A stretch of DNA of 64,000 bases, from contig CAYJMD010000003.1 of assembly GCA_964371585.1 (NCBI GenBank), positions 90,129 to 154,128 of the forward strand. The letters are read 5' to 3'. The stretch is from RGIG5057 sp964371585. GTDB taxonomy: Bacteria; Bacillota; Clostridia; TANB77; CAG-465. The notes beneath the pieces are model-generated. The model saw only the letters and a program-made list of their open reading frames with translations. It was not told where the DNA came from and ran no database searches. Both the position numbers and the translations under genes were made by a program. Positions 26,343 to 34,450 of this stretch are shown piece by piece (the first letter of the stretch is position 1; every line of letters starts with the position of its first letter).

Positions 26343-26989
26343 TAATTATTACCTCCTTTTTTATTTAGTACTTCTCCTTTGTAAATCCAAACTTTAACAC
26401 CGATTTTACCAAATGTTGTATCTGCTTCTGCAAATCCATAATCGATATCAGCTCTTAATGTTTGAAGCGGGATTGTACCTTCGCTATAATGTTCAGCTCT
26501 AGCAATTTCTGCTCCACCTAAACGTCCTGATACTTGAGTTTTTATACCTAAAGCACCAAGTTTCATAGCTTTACCCATTGCTTGTTTCATAGCTTTTCTG
26601 AAAGATATTCTTCTTTCTAATTGAGCTGCTATGTTTTCAGCTACTAATGTTGCAGCTAAATCTGGTTGTTTAACTTCAACTATATTTAAGTCAACTTGTT
26701 TGTTAACTAATTTTGCTACTTTTTTCTTAACTTCTTCGATAGCTGCTCCACCTTTACCGATAATCATACCTGGTTTAGCAGTATAAATATCTACTTTAAC
26801 TTTATCATTTCTTCTAGATATTTCTAATTTATCTATACCTGAAGATTTTAGTAAGTCTTTTAAATATTTACGAATTTTATAATCTTCTACAAGGTTATTA
26901 GAGAATTCTTTTTTATCTGCATACCATGTTGAAGACCAATCTTTAATGATTCCTACTCTAAGTCCGTGTGGACTAACTTTTTGTCCCAT
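26342..26989 (-). CDS. rpsC: 30S ribosomal protein S3
   Basis: S3 forms part of the mRNA entry channel with helicase activity. The 215 residues hold the N-terminal domain (GQKVSPHGLRVGIIKDW), a KH domain (PGMIIGKGGAAIEEVKKKV) and the C-terminal domain (GAEIARAEHYSEGTIPLQTL). Its stop overlaps the rplP start by one base. Confidence 0.98.
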   Translation of the reverse strand: MGQKVSPHGLRVGIIKDWSSTWYADKKEFSNNLVEDYKIRKYLKDLLKSSGIDKLEISRRNDKVKVDIYTAKPGMIIGKGGAAIEEVKKKVAKLVNKQVDLNIVEVKQPDLAATLVAENIAAQLERRISFRKAMKQAMGKAMKLGALGIKTQVSGRLGGAEIARAEHYSEGTIPLQTLRADIDYGFAEADTTFGKIGVKVWIYKGEVLNKKGGNN

Positions 26990-27007
26990 TTTTAAAGCGA
27001 CCTCCTT

Positions 27008-27346
27008 TTATACTTCTTTTACTACTACTGTTATATTACTAGTTCTTTTTCTTATTTTATATGCTCTACCTTGAGCTCTAGGCATGATTCTTTTCATTGT
27101 AGGCCCTTGGTTTGCAAAAATTTCAGATATTACTAATTTAGATGCGTCCATACCGTGATTTGTAGTTGCGTTTGCTACTGCAGACTTAACTAATTTATAA
27201 ACGATTGGAGCAGCAGCTTTATTAGTAAATTTTAATATTGCTAGTGCTTCAGTAGCGCTTTTTCCTCTAATTATATCTATAACTATTTTTACTTTTCTTG
27301 CGCTTATTCTTGCACCTTTTAAAAATGCTTTTGCTTCTCTTTCCAC
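27008..27346 (-). CDS. rplV: 50S ribosomal protein L22
   Basis: L22 lines the exit tunnel through a long beta-hairpin. The 112 residues include ARISARKVKIVIDIIRGK and the hairpin tip RIMPRAQGRAYKIRKRTSN. It is 30 nt after rpsS and 18 nt before rpsC. Confidence 0.98.
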   Translation of the reverse strand: MEREAKAFLKGARISARKVKIVIDIIRGKSATEALAILKFTNKAAAPIVYKLVKSAVANATTNHGMDASKLVISEIFANQGPTMKRIMPRAQGRAYKIRKRTSNITVVVKEV

Positions 27347-27376
27347 TGATAATTTCCTCCTTTTTTTAAAAGTTAA

Positions 27377-27655
27377 TTATTTAACTGAACTCTTTTTGTC
27401 TCCTGAATGACCTTTAAAAAGTCTTGTTGGAGCAAATTCTCCTAATTTATGACCTATCATTTCTTCTGATACATATACAGGAACGTGTTTTCTTCCATCA
27501 TGTACAGCTATTGTATGACCAATCATTTGAGGATATATAGTTGAGCTTCTAGACCAAGTTTTTAAAGCAACTTTTTTATCTTCTTCGTTTAATTTAATTA
27601 CTCTAGCTAAAAGTTTCTCGTCAACGTAAGGTCCTTTTTTAAGTGATCTTGACAT
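27377..27655 (-). CDS. rpsS: 30S ribosomal protein S19
   Basis: S19 is in the head of the 30S subunit with S13. The 92 residues begin MSRSLKKGPYVDEKLL and contain HDGRKHVPVYVSEEMIGHKL and GEFAPTRLFKGH. Between rplB (35 nt) and rplV. Confidence 0.98.
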   Translation of the reverse strand: MSRSLKKGPYVDEKLLARVIKLNEEDKKVALKTWSRSSTIYPQMIGHTIAVHDGRKHVPVYVSEEMIGHKLGEFAPTRLFKGHSGDKKSSVK

Positions 27656-27690
27656 TTAAATCCCTCCATATTTCTTCTATTTAAATCTAA

Positions 27691-28524
27691 TTATTTTTGA
27701 TTTCTTCTTTTTACTATGAACTTATTAGTTCTATGTTTTTTAGTTCTTGTTTTGTATCCAAGAGCTGGTTTACCCCAAGGAGTACGTGGACCAGAATGTC
27801 CAATTGGTGCTCTACCTTCACCACCACCATGTGGGTGATCGCAAGGGTTCATTACACTACCTCTAACAGTAGGTCTAACACCCATGTGTCTTTTTCTACC
27901 AGCTTTACCAATAGAAACATTTTCATGATCATGATTTCCAACTGTTCCGATAACTGCTTTACAATCAACTAAAACAAGTCTCATTTCACCAGAAGGCATT
28001 CTAATATTTGCATATTTTCCTTCTTTAGCCATAAGTTGAGCTGAAAGTCCAGCACTTCTTACTAATTTAGCACCTTGACCTTTATGTAATTCAATATTAT
28101 GAATCATAGTACCTACTGGGATACTAGATAAAGGCATACAGTTACCTGGTTTGATATCAGCAGATTGTGCAGATATAACTTTCATTCCATCAGTTAATCC
28201 TTCTGGAGCAATTATGTACGCTCTTTCACCATCTGTATATTCAATTAATGCTATGTTAGCTGTTCTGTTTGGATCATATTCAATACCTATTACAGTAGCT
28301 TCCATATCAACTTTATTTCTTTTAAAGTCTATTAATCTATATTTTCTTCTTTGTCCTCCACCGTGGTGTCTAACAGTTATTTTACCAGTATTATTTCTAC
28401 CAGCATTTTTCTTTAATACTGTAGTTAATTTTTTCTCTGGTGAAAACTTAGTTATTTCTTCGTTTGTTAAAACTGTCATATTTCTAAGTGATGGAGTAAC
28501 AGGTCTAAATGATTTTATTCCCAT
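27691..28524 (-). CDS. rplB: 50S ribosomal protein L2
   Basis: L2 is a core 23S-binding protein needed for subunit joining and peptidyl transfer. The 277 residues have the OB/SH3 domains and the signature VMNPCDHPHGGGEGRAPIG with its conserved His near the catalytic centre. In order between rplW (11 nt) and rpsS. Confidence 0.98.
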   Translation of the reverse strand: MGIKSFRPVTPSLRNMTVLTNEEITKFSPEKKLTTVLKKNAGRNNTGKITVRHHGGGQRRKYRLIDFKRNKVDMEATVIGIEYDPNRTANIALIEYTDGERAYIIAPEGLTDGMKVISAQSADIKPGNCMPLSSIPVGTMIHNIELHKGQGAKLVRSAGLSAQLMAKEGKYANIRMPSGEMRLVLVDCKAVIGTVGNHDHENVSIGKAGRKRHMGVRPTVRGSVMNPCDHPHGGGEGRAPIGHSGPRTPWGKPALGYKTRTKKHRTNKFIVKRRNQK

Positions 28525-28535
28525 TTTAATTCCTC

Positions 28536-28898
28536 CTAGTTAGCTGAAATAGTAGAATTTATTTCTTCTATTTCTGTTTTATATTTTTTATTAACTTTTA
28601 CTTCTTTTTTACCTTTTGATAAGTATTTAGAAGTATTTGTAGCTGTATCAATTTGAACTATAGCTTTTTTCCAAGCTTTAGTTTTACCTTGATGTACTCC
28701 AACTCTTTTTTTCTTACCGTCATATCTTAATGTGTTAACTTTTAATACTTTAACACCAAATATTTCTTCAGTAGCTTTTTTTATTTCTAATTTTGTTGCT
28801 GTAAGTGCAACTTCAAAAGTGTATTTTCCTTCAGCATTTAATAATCCTGATTTTTCTGTTTTAATAGGTCTAACTATTATATCTTCAGCTTGTTTCAT
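28536..28898 (-). CDS. rplW: 50S ribosomal protein L23
   Basis: L23 lies at the tunnel exit and is the main docking point for trigger factor and SRP. The core motifs IIVRPIKTEKSGLLN and YTFEVALTATKLEIKKATEE are present. At 120 residues it is longer than usual (about 95): the C-terminus has an extra Lys-rich and acidic tail of about 25 residues after the normal end. It is 2 nt after rplD. Confidence 0.97.
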   Translation of the reverse strand: MKQAEDIIVRPIKTEKSGLLNAEGKYTFEVALTATKLEIKKATEEIFGVKVLKVNTLRYDGKKKRVGVHQGKTKAWKKAIVQIDTATNTSKYLSKGKKEVKVNKKYKTEIEEINSTISAN

Positions 28899-28900
28899 GT

Positions 28901-29521
28901 TTAAGCGTACACCTCCTCAATTGTTTTTATTGCATCTGCAGTTACAACTAATTTTTTGCATTTTAATAAATCAAATACATTAATAGTATTAACTTTTGAT
29001 ACTTTTGTATCTGCAATGTTTTTAGCTGATGCTTCAACATTAACATTTTTTTCATTTATAACTACTAAAGCTTTTTCAGCTTTTAAGTTATTTAATATGT
29101 TTACCATATTTTTAGTTTTAATTTCATCTAAAACTATTTTATCAACAACTATTAAGTTTCCTTCTTGCATTTTTGAAGTTAAAACTGATTTTATTGCAAG
29201 TTGTCTCATTTTTTTAGGAATTGCATATGTATATTTTCTAGGTTTTGGTCCTAAAGCTATACCACCTTTTATCCATTGTGGAGCTCTTATACTACCTTGT
29301 CTAGCTCTACCTGTTCCTTTTTGTTTCCATGGTTTTCTTCCACCACCACGTACTTCACTACGTGTTTTAGTAGATTGTGTACCTTGTCTTTGGTTAGCTA
29401 AGTAATTAACTAAAGCTGCGTGAACAACTATTTCATTTACTTCGATACCAAAAACATTTTGATTTAATTCTAAATCTCCGATTTTTTTACCTTCGATGTT
29501 TAAAACGTCTACTTTAAGCAT
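28901..29521 (-). CDS. rplD: 50S ribosomal protein L4
   Basis: L4 binds 23S rRNA and lines the tunnel. In some bacteria it represses the S10 operon. The 206 residues include the extended loop with GGGRKPWKQKGTGRARQGS and RAPQWIKGG, and the globular ends. It is 21 nt after rplC and 2 nt before rplW. Confidence 0.98.
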   Translation of the reverse strand: MLKVDVLNIEGKKIGDLELNQNVFGIEVNEIVVHAALVNYLANQRQGTQSTKTRSEVRGGGRKPWKQKGTGRARQGSIRAPQWIKGGIALGPKPRKYTYAIPKKMRQLAIKSVLTSKMQEGNLIVVDKIVLDEIKTKNMVNILNNLKAEKALVVINEKNVNVEASAKNIADTKVSKVNTINVFDLLKCKKLVVTADAIKTIEEVYA

Positions 29522-29542
29522 TCTTTCTTCCTCCCCTCTTAA

Positions 29543-30169
29543 TTATTTAACAGTTCTTCTAACTTTCACTAAAGCTTTTTTCGCTCCAGGAATAGAACCT
29601 TTAACTAATATAACAGATTTGTCTTTATCAACTTTAACTATATCTAAGTTTAATATAGTTGAAGTTCTGTGTCCCATGTGTCCTGGTAATTTTTTACCTT
29701 TAAATACTCTACCTGGAGTAGATGTAGCACCCATAGAACCTGGTCTTCTATGATACATAGAACCATGAGTCATTGGACCTCTGTGTTGATTATGTCTTTT
29801 AATAACACCTTGGAATCCTTTACCTTTAGATGTAGCTTGAACATCAACTCTTTGTCCATCTTCAAATATTGTAAGATCGATTTTAGAACCTATTTCATAT
29901 TCGTCTAAATTTTCAACTTTTATTTCTCTTAAGTATTTTTGAGCTTCTGTTTTAGCTTTTTCGAAAATACCTTTCATTGGTTTAACTACGTTTTTTTCTT
30001 TGATTTGACCAAAGCTAACAACTATAGCGTTATAACCATCTTTTTCTGTAGTTTTTTTAGAAACTACTGTTGCTGTCTCAATTTCAATAACTGTTACTGG
30101 AACTGCTGTTCCTTCTGCAGTAAAGATTTGAGTCATACCTAATTTTCTTCCGTAAATTTCATTTACCAT
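29543..30169 (-). CDS. rplC: 50S ribosomal protein L3
   Basis: L3 is an early-assembly protein whose loop reaches the peptidyl-transferase centre. The 208 residues start MVNEIYGRKLGMTQIF and contain GKGFQGVIKRHNQHRGPMTH and RRPGSMGATSTPGRVFKGK. It is separated from rpsJ by 123 nt with inverted repeats, the longest gap in this operon. Confidence 0.98.
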   Translation of the reverse strand: MVNEIYGRKLGMTQIFTAEGTAVPVTVIEIETATVVSKKTTEKDGYNAIVVSFGQIKEKNVVKPMKGIFEKAKTEAQKYLREIKVENLDEYEIGSKIDLTIFEDGQRVDVQATSKGKGFQGVIKRHNQHRGPMTHGSMYHRRPGSMGATSTPGRVFKGKKLPGHMGHRTSTILNLDIVKVDKDKSVILVKGSIPGAKKALVKVRRTVK

Positions 30170-30292
30170 TTTGTATACTCCCTTTCTTTGTTAAAACTTA
30201 AAATAACTACTGTTATTTACAAACTATAAGTATAGGGTTGTTAGAGCCTTAATAGGATTTAAGGATAACTACTTTAAGTTTTATAAGTTTTA
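30170..30292 (-). promoter_or_regulatory. Structured rpsJ-rplC spacer
   Basis: This 123-nt gap holds a perfect 7-bp hairpin (30201-30207 with 30212-30218) and a 10-nt inverted repeat (30193-30202 with 30273-30282) that could form a longer competing stem. There is no clear T-run and no consensus promoter, so an attenuator or protein-binding site is a guess. Confidence 0.35.
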
Positions 30293-30610
30293 TTATAATT
30301 TAACTTCGATGTCAATACCAGCTGGCATATCAATAGACATTAATGCATCTACTGTAGCTTGGTTTGGATTTAAAACATCAATAACTCTTTTATGAGTTCT
30401 CATTTCAAATTGTTCTCTACTATCTTTGTGTTTGTGTGGAGAACGTAGTATTGTTACAATTTCTTTTTTTGTTGGTAGAGGAATTGGTCCTACTACTTCT
30501 GAACCAGTTTTTCTTGCAACTTCAGCAATTTTAGCTGCAGACTGTTCTAACAATACGTGATCATAAGCTTTAAGTCTTATTCTCATTTTTTTTGTTTCTG
30601 TTTTTGCCAT
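30293..30610 (-). CDS. rpsJ: 30S ribosomal protein S10
   Basis: S10 is in the 30S head and also serves transcription antitermination as NusE. The 105 residues include KMRIRLKAYDHVLLEQSA, GPIPLPTKKEIVT and RSPHKHKDSREQFEMRTHKR. An in-frame GTG at 30619 lies on the ribosome site, so the ATG at 30610 with AGGAG upstream is the start. It is first in the S10-spc operon and preceded by a long structured leader. rpsL, rpsG, fusA and tuf are not adjacent. Confidence 0.98.
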   Translation of the reverse strand: MAKTETKKMRIRLKAYDHVLLEQSAAKIAEVARKTGSEVVGPIPLPTKKEIVTILRSPHKHKDSREQFEMRTHKRVIDVLNPNQATVDALMSIDMPAGIDIEVKL

Positions 30611-30639
30611 AAATAACACTCCTTCTCTATAGAATATTG

Positions 30640-30729
30640 TTTGGCAAGTTTTACACTACCCCGTGTGTTTCTTTTTTACTTATAATACAAACCAAATCTT
30701 ATAACACAATGTTTATAAAACTTGGCAAA
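30640..30729. repeat. Imperfect inverted repeat flanking the proximal rpsJ promoter
   Basis: TTTGGCAAGTTTTA (30640-30653) faces TAAAACTTGGCAAA (30716-30729), complementary at 13 of 14 positions. The interval holds the proximal promoter-like sequence. Confidence 0.65.
30682..30709 (-). promoter_or_regulatory. Possible proximal promoter of rpsJ
   Basis: TTGTGT (30704-30709), a 16-bp spacer and TATTAT (30682-30687) on the minus strand. It is weaker than the distal promoter and lies inside the leader. Confidence 0.4.
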
Positions 30730-30836
30730 TACTAATTATAAATACTTGCCGCCCGATTTCAAATCAGACATGCTCCATGAAAGTTCCCTATCTCTTTGGA
30801 TAGCCACATTTCACTTCAACGCAAAATCACGTATTA

Positions 30837-30865
30837 ATTATAACCGATTTTGTTTTAAAAAGCAA
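30837..30865 (-). promoter_or_regulatory. Distal sigma-A promoter of the S10-spc operon
   Basis: TTGCTT (30860-30865), a 17-bp spacer and TATAAT (30837-30842) on the minus strand, predicting a start near 30830. Confidence 0.75.
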
Positions 30866-31035
30866 GTATTTTTACAAAAAAACTTTATTTTTATGTTAAT
30901 TTATTTTATGTTTATTTCTTACATCTATATATATATGATTAAAAGTGTATTTTATACATATAATATCTAATACCTGTATAGCATTTATATTAAAATATAT
31001 AGAATTAAAATAAGAGTAAAATACAAAGTAATAAA

Positions 31036-31067
31036 AAAGAAGCAGAGAAAACTCTCTACTTCTTTTG
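31036..31067 (-). terminator. Terminator overlapping the 31056 gene stop
   Basis: A 10-bp stem with one wobble and a T-run on the minus strand. The stem includes the TAG stop codon and the last Lys codons of the upstream small gene. Confidence 0.8.
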
Positions 31068-31379
31068 ATATTCTATTATGCTGATTTCTGCTAATTGTTC
31101 TAATGTTTTTGCATCTTCCTCTAAAGAATAAAAATCTTTATACATAACTTTAAGTATATCTTTAAAATCACAATTGTTTATTTCAATATAATTTATTAAA
31201 GATCTATACCCATCATTATCTTCTAAAACAATGCCTATAACATCCGAATTTAATCTAAGTGATATAATATGTTCATATATCACTGTAACTTTTTTAATTT
31301 CTTTTTCATCAAATAAAGAAATTAATTTAGCGATTGTTTGCCTTCTGTTTATCGTTTGAATTTCTACTATTGATTTCAT
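31056..31379 (-). CDS. Small uncharacterised protein
   Basis: 107 residues with no signal peptide or membrane helix and a mixed alpha/beta pattern. The sequence (for example VTVIYEHIISLRLNSDVIG and DNDGYRSLINYIEI) matches no family I recognise. It lies alone between the S10 leader and the BI-1 family gene, with GAGGGGT-type spacing before the ATG and a terminator that overlaps its stop codon. It uses the same AT-rich codons as its neighbours, so it is probably a native gene. Confidence 0.65.
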   Translation of the reverse strand: MKSIVEIQTINRRQTIAKLISLFDEKEIKKVTVIYEHIISLRLNSDVIGIVLEDNDGYRSLINYIEINNCDFKDILKVMYKDFYSLEEDAKTLEQLAEISIIEYQKK

Positions 31380-31493
31380 CTAATACCCCTCTAAACTATT
31401 AAGTTTTTGATTATTTTTTTCCTACCGTTAAAGTATAGCATATATATTATTTTTAATCAATAAAATTCATATAGTTTTCATTATATTAACAAA

Positions 31494-31523
31494 AAATAAC
31501 AAAGTATTCCTACTTTGTTATTT
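31494..31523 (-). terminator. Terminator of the BI-1 family gene
   Basis: A perfect 13-bp stem (31494-31506 with 31511-31523), tetraloop and a T-rich minus-strand tail. Confidence 0.88.
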
Positions 31524-31564
31524 TATTTACTATTTTTATTTAACTTTTACATTACATATCTCAT

Positions 31565-32239
31565 TTAATTTCTTTTACCAAATAATGATAATAATCTAAT
31601 GAATATATTAATAAAGTCTAGATATAATTCAAAAGCTGCATATATATGTAATTTATCCCCTTGATATCCCGCTGCTACCATCTGTTTTATTTTTTGCATA
31701 TCATAAGCTGTTATAGCAAAGAAAGCAAGTAATATAACCCATGAAACTATTGTATCTAAAATTGCTACATTCATAAATAAATTAATTATTGACATTATAA
31801 CACCTACAACAACTACACCTAAAGCAATTACACCTATTTTACTAAGATCTATTTTTGTTTTAGCTCCAATAAGAGCAAATATACCAAATAAAGCTGCTGC
31901 TACTAAAAAGATAGACATTATAGAACTCATTTGGAATATTACAAATATTGTAGCAAAAAACACACCATTAAGCGCTGCATACGCAAAAAACAATATAGAT
32001 GCTACCGTAGCTGATATTCTATTTCTAAGCCAGCTAAAAATTATTACAACTACCACTTCAGCAATTAAAAGCATATTAAGCATTTCATTAACAATAATAT
32101 CATATATTATTCCTGTTGAGAAAGTATACCATCCCACTATTGCAGTTAATAAAAGACCCATAAACATCCAGCCAAATATTTTAGAATATACATTGTAATT
32201 TTCAACTGGTGCTTGTATCGGATTAGCTTGTTCTTCCAT
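31565..32239 (-). CDS. Bax inhibitor-1/YccA family membrane protein
   Basis: This 224-residue protein has seven hydrophobic segments. The BI-1/TMBIM signature is visible late in the sequence: AITAYDMQKIKQM, then LHIYAAFELYLDFINIF, where Asp residues in the last helices form the pH-sensing pair of bacterial YetJ-type members. These act as calcium-leak channels or interact with membrane proteases. The exact role here is not known. The acidic N-terminal tail MEEQANPIQAPVENY is typical. It is monocistronic, and its promoter shares bases with the topA terminator. Confidence 0.9.
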   Translation of the reverse strand: MEEQANPIQAPVENYNVYSKIFGWMFMGLLLTAIVGWYTFSTGIIYDIIVNEMLNMLLIAEVVVVIIFSWLRNRISATVASILFFAYAALNGVFFATIFVIFQMSSIMSIFLVAAALFGIFALIGAKTKIDLSKIGVIALGVVVVGVIMSIINLFMNVAILDTIVSWVILLAFFAITAYDMQKIKQMVAAGYQGDKLHIYAAFELYLDFINIFIRLLSLFGKRN

Positions 32240-32264
32240 TTTTTCACCTCATTTACTTATTATC

Positions 32265-32293
32265 ATTATATCAAATCTACATAAAAAATACAA
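32265..32293 (-). promoter_or_regulatory. Sigma-A promoter of the BI-1 family gene
   Basis: TTGTAT (32288-32293), a 17-bp spacer and TATAAT (32265-32270). The -35 box lies inside the right arm of the topA terminator. Confidence 0.7.
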
Positions 32294-32312
32294 GTAGAAT
32301 ATCTACTTGTAT
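32282..32312 (-). terminator. Terminator of topA
   Basis: A perfect 11-bp stem (32288-32298 with 32302-32312), 3-nt loop and six T on the minus strand, 8 nt past the topA stop. Confidence 0.85.
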
Positions 32313-32319
32313 CAATATA

Positions 32320-34287
32320 TTATTTCTTTTCTGGTTTATTCCATGAAATATAATCGCATTTTGAATCTTCTTTATTTGTATTATTCTCACAAACATAAAA
32401 ATTTCTTTTACTTTTAGTTCTTCTAACTAGTACTGCTCCTCCACATTTAGGACACAAAGCATCAACTTTATTTATTATTGGTTTTATATTTTTACATTCA
32501 GGAAAACCTGGACATGCAAGAAATTTACCAAACCTACCAGTTTTAACAACCATATTTTTTCCACAATGTTCACATATAACATCAGAAACTTCTTCTGTTA
32601 ATTTTACTTTTTCAATCTTATCTTGAACTTCTTCTAAATTTTTAGCAAAAGGATCATAAAATTCTTTCATAGTTCCTATATATGATTTATTTCCACCTGC
32701 AATTTCATCAAGTGTTGTTTCCATATCAGCTGTAAATGTTTCATCTACAATATTTTTAAAATTATTTTCCATTACAGTGTTTACTACTTCTCCTAGTTCT
32801 GTAGGAACAAGATTCTTCTTTTCTTTTTCTATATACATTCTATCTAGAATAGTTGATATAGTAGGAGCATATGTACTTGGTCTACCTATACCTTTTTCTT
32901 CTAACACTTTAACCAAACTAGCTTCTGTATATCTAGCAGGAGGTTCTGTATATTTTTGTTCTGGTAATAATTCTTTTTGTTTTAATACATCACCTACATC
33001 AATAACAGGAAGAATATTTTCTTTATCTTCATTTTCTTCCTTTTCAGAATCTTTTCCTTCTATATATAACTTCATGAACCCATCAAACTTTATTACTGAT
33101 CCATTTATATTAAATATATAATCATTTACATTAACAACAACTTTAGTAGTATCATAAATGGCTTCTTTCATTTCACTAGCTAAAAAGCGGTTAAATATAA
33201 GTTTCATAAGTTTAGCTTCATCTTGTTCTAGATTATTCATTAAAACGTCTATATCATATAATTTTGTTGGTCTGATAGCTTCATGAGCATCTTGAGCAGA
33301 TGATTTAGTTTTGTATACTCTATTTAGATAATATTTATCACTATAGTTTTTGGTAATATAATCTTTAGCCATTTTTCTTGCTTCATCCGATATTCTTACA
33401 GAGTCTGTTCTCATATATGTAATATGCCCAGCTTCATATAATTTTTGAGCTACCATCATAGTTTTTTTAATAGTAAAGCCTAATTTTCTACTAGCTTCTT
33501 GACCTAAAGAAGACGTAGTAAATGGAGGTGGTGGATTTTTCTTTCTTTCAGATTTTTTAACATCTGTTACAATATAATCTTTTGAATCAATTAATTTAAC
33601 TATATCCATAACTTGTTTCTCATTTTTTAAATCTATTTTACCATTAACATCACCATAAAATTTAGCTATCATTTCCATTTTTTCTGATTTCTTTAATAGT
33701 TTCGCTGTTAAATTCCAATACTCTTCTGGCTTAAATGCTCGTATTTGTTTTTCTCTATCCATAATGATTTTAAGTGCAACTGATTGAACTCTTCCTGCAC
33801 TCAAACCTTTTTTTACTTTTTTCCATAACAATGGACTAATTTTATATCCAACAATTCTATCTAGAGCTCTTCTTGTTTTTTGAGCTTCTACAACATCATT
33901 GTTAATATACGTCGCTTCTTTAATAGCTTTTTTAACTGCACTTTCTGTTATCTCATGAAATTCTATTCTGCATTTTGAATCATCTGGAATTTTAAGAATA
34001 TTTTTTAAATGCCAAGCTATTGCTTCCCCTTCTCTATCTGGATCGGTAGCTAAATATACAAACTCTTTATCTTTTGCAACTTTTTTGATTTCTGTTATTA
34101 TTTTAGCTTTACCTTTCATTGTTTTAAATTCAAGTTCAAAATCATTATCTATATCAACCCCAAATTTAGAAGATGGGAGATCAATTATATGGCCTTGACT
34201 AGCTATAACTTCATAACTAGTTCCTAAATATTTTTTTATAGTTTTTGCTTTAGATGGTGATTCTACTATAACTAATTTTTTTCCCAT
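32320..34287 (-). CDS. topA: DNA topoisomerase I
   Basis: Type IA enzyme that relaxes negative supercoils through a single-strand break. The Toprim domain starts LVIVESPSKAKTIKKYLG and holds the metal-binding ATDPDREGEAIAWHL. The catalytic Tyr (about residue 291) is in GHITYMRTDSVRIS. Two C-terminal zinc fingers follow: CEHC with CPGFPEC, and CPKC with CENNTNKEDSKC. An upstream in-frame ATG at 34302 is rejected because AAAGGA sits 6 nt before the ATG at 34287. 655 residues, slightly short because only two fingers are present. Monocistronic. Confidence 0.97.
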   Translation of the reverse strand: MGKKLVIVESPSKAKTIKKYLGTSYEVIASQGHIIDLPSSKFGVDIDNDFELEFKTMKGKAKIITEIKKVAKDKEFVYLATDPDREGEAIAWHLKNILKIPDDSKCRIEFHEITESAVKKAIKEATYINNDVVEAQKTRRALDRIVGYKISPLLWKKVKKGLSAGRVQSVALKIIMDREKQIRAFKPEEYWNLTAKLLKKSEKMEMIAKFYGDVNGKIDLKNEKQVMDIVKLIDSKDYIVTDVKKSERKKNPPPPFTTSSLGQEASRKLGFTIKKTMMVAQKLYEAGHITYMRTDSVRISDEARKMAKDYITKNYSDKYYLNRVYKTKSSAQDAHEAIRPTKLYDIDVLMNNLEQDEAKLMKLIFNRFLASEMKEAIYDTTKVVVNVNDYIFNINGSVIKFDGFMKLYIEGKDSEKEENEDKENILPVIDVGDVLKQKELLPEQKYTEPPARYTEASLVKVLEEKGIGRPSTYAPTISTILDRMYIEKEKKNLVPTELGEVVNTVMENNFKNIVDETFTADMETTLDEIAGGNKSYIGTMKEFYDPFAKNLEEVQDKIEKVKLTEEVSDVICEHCGKNMVVKTGRFGKFLACPGFPECKNIKPIINKVDALCPKCGGAVLVRRTKSKRNFYVCENNTNKEDSKCDYISWNKPEKK

Positions 34288-34450
34288 TTTAATTCCTTTC
34301 ATTTCATTTCATTATGTTATTACTTTAGTATATTAAATTAACATAATAAAAACACATTTTCTCTATATACTATACTATATATATTGCTTTTTTTCAAGTT
34401 ATTTTTATATATTCATATAGTTTTTTCATTTTTAGCAATATTTATATATA

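Larger units (their letters stand above)
30611..30830 (-). promoter_or_regulatory. Structured 5' leader of the S10 operon
   Basis: The leader of about 220 nt runs from a strong promoter (30837-30865) to rpsJ. It folds into consecutive small palindromes on the minus strand: CTATC/GATAG, CATG/CATG, GATTT/AAATC, and a 9-bp GGCAAGTAT stem (two G-T pairs). A further imperfect pair (30640-30653 with 30716-30729, one mismatch in 14) brackets a second promoter-like site. It does not match any riboswitch or T-box consensus I know. Autoregulation by a ribosomal protein is a possibility (inference). Confidence 0.5.

Noticed and set aside
28956..29405. Long plus-strand reading frame opposite rplD
   Set aside because: Hydrophobic antisense shadow of a conserved ribosomal gene with no ribosome site or promoter. 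The same holds for frames opposite rplB, rpsE, secY, rpoB and rpoC.
30611..30830. Considered RNase P RNA, tmRNA, 6S RNA, SRP RNA, T-box and common riboswitches for the S10 leader
   Set aside because: None of their conserved cores is visible; left as an unassigned leader.
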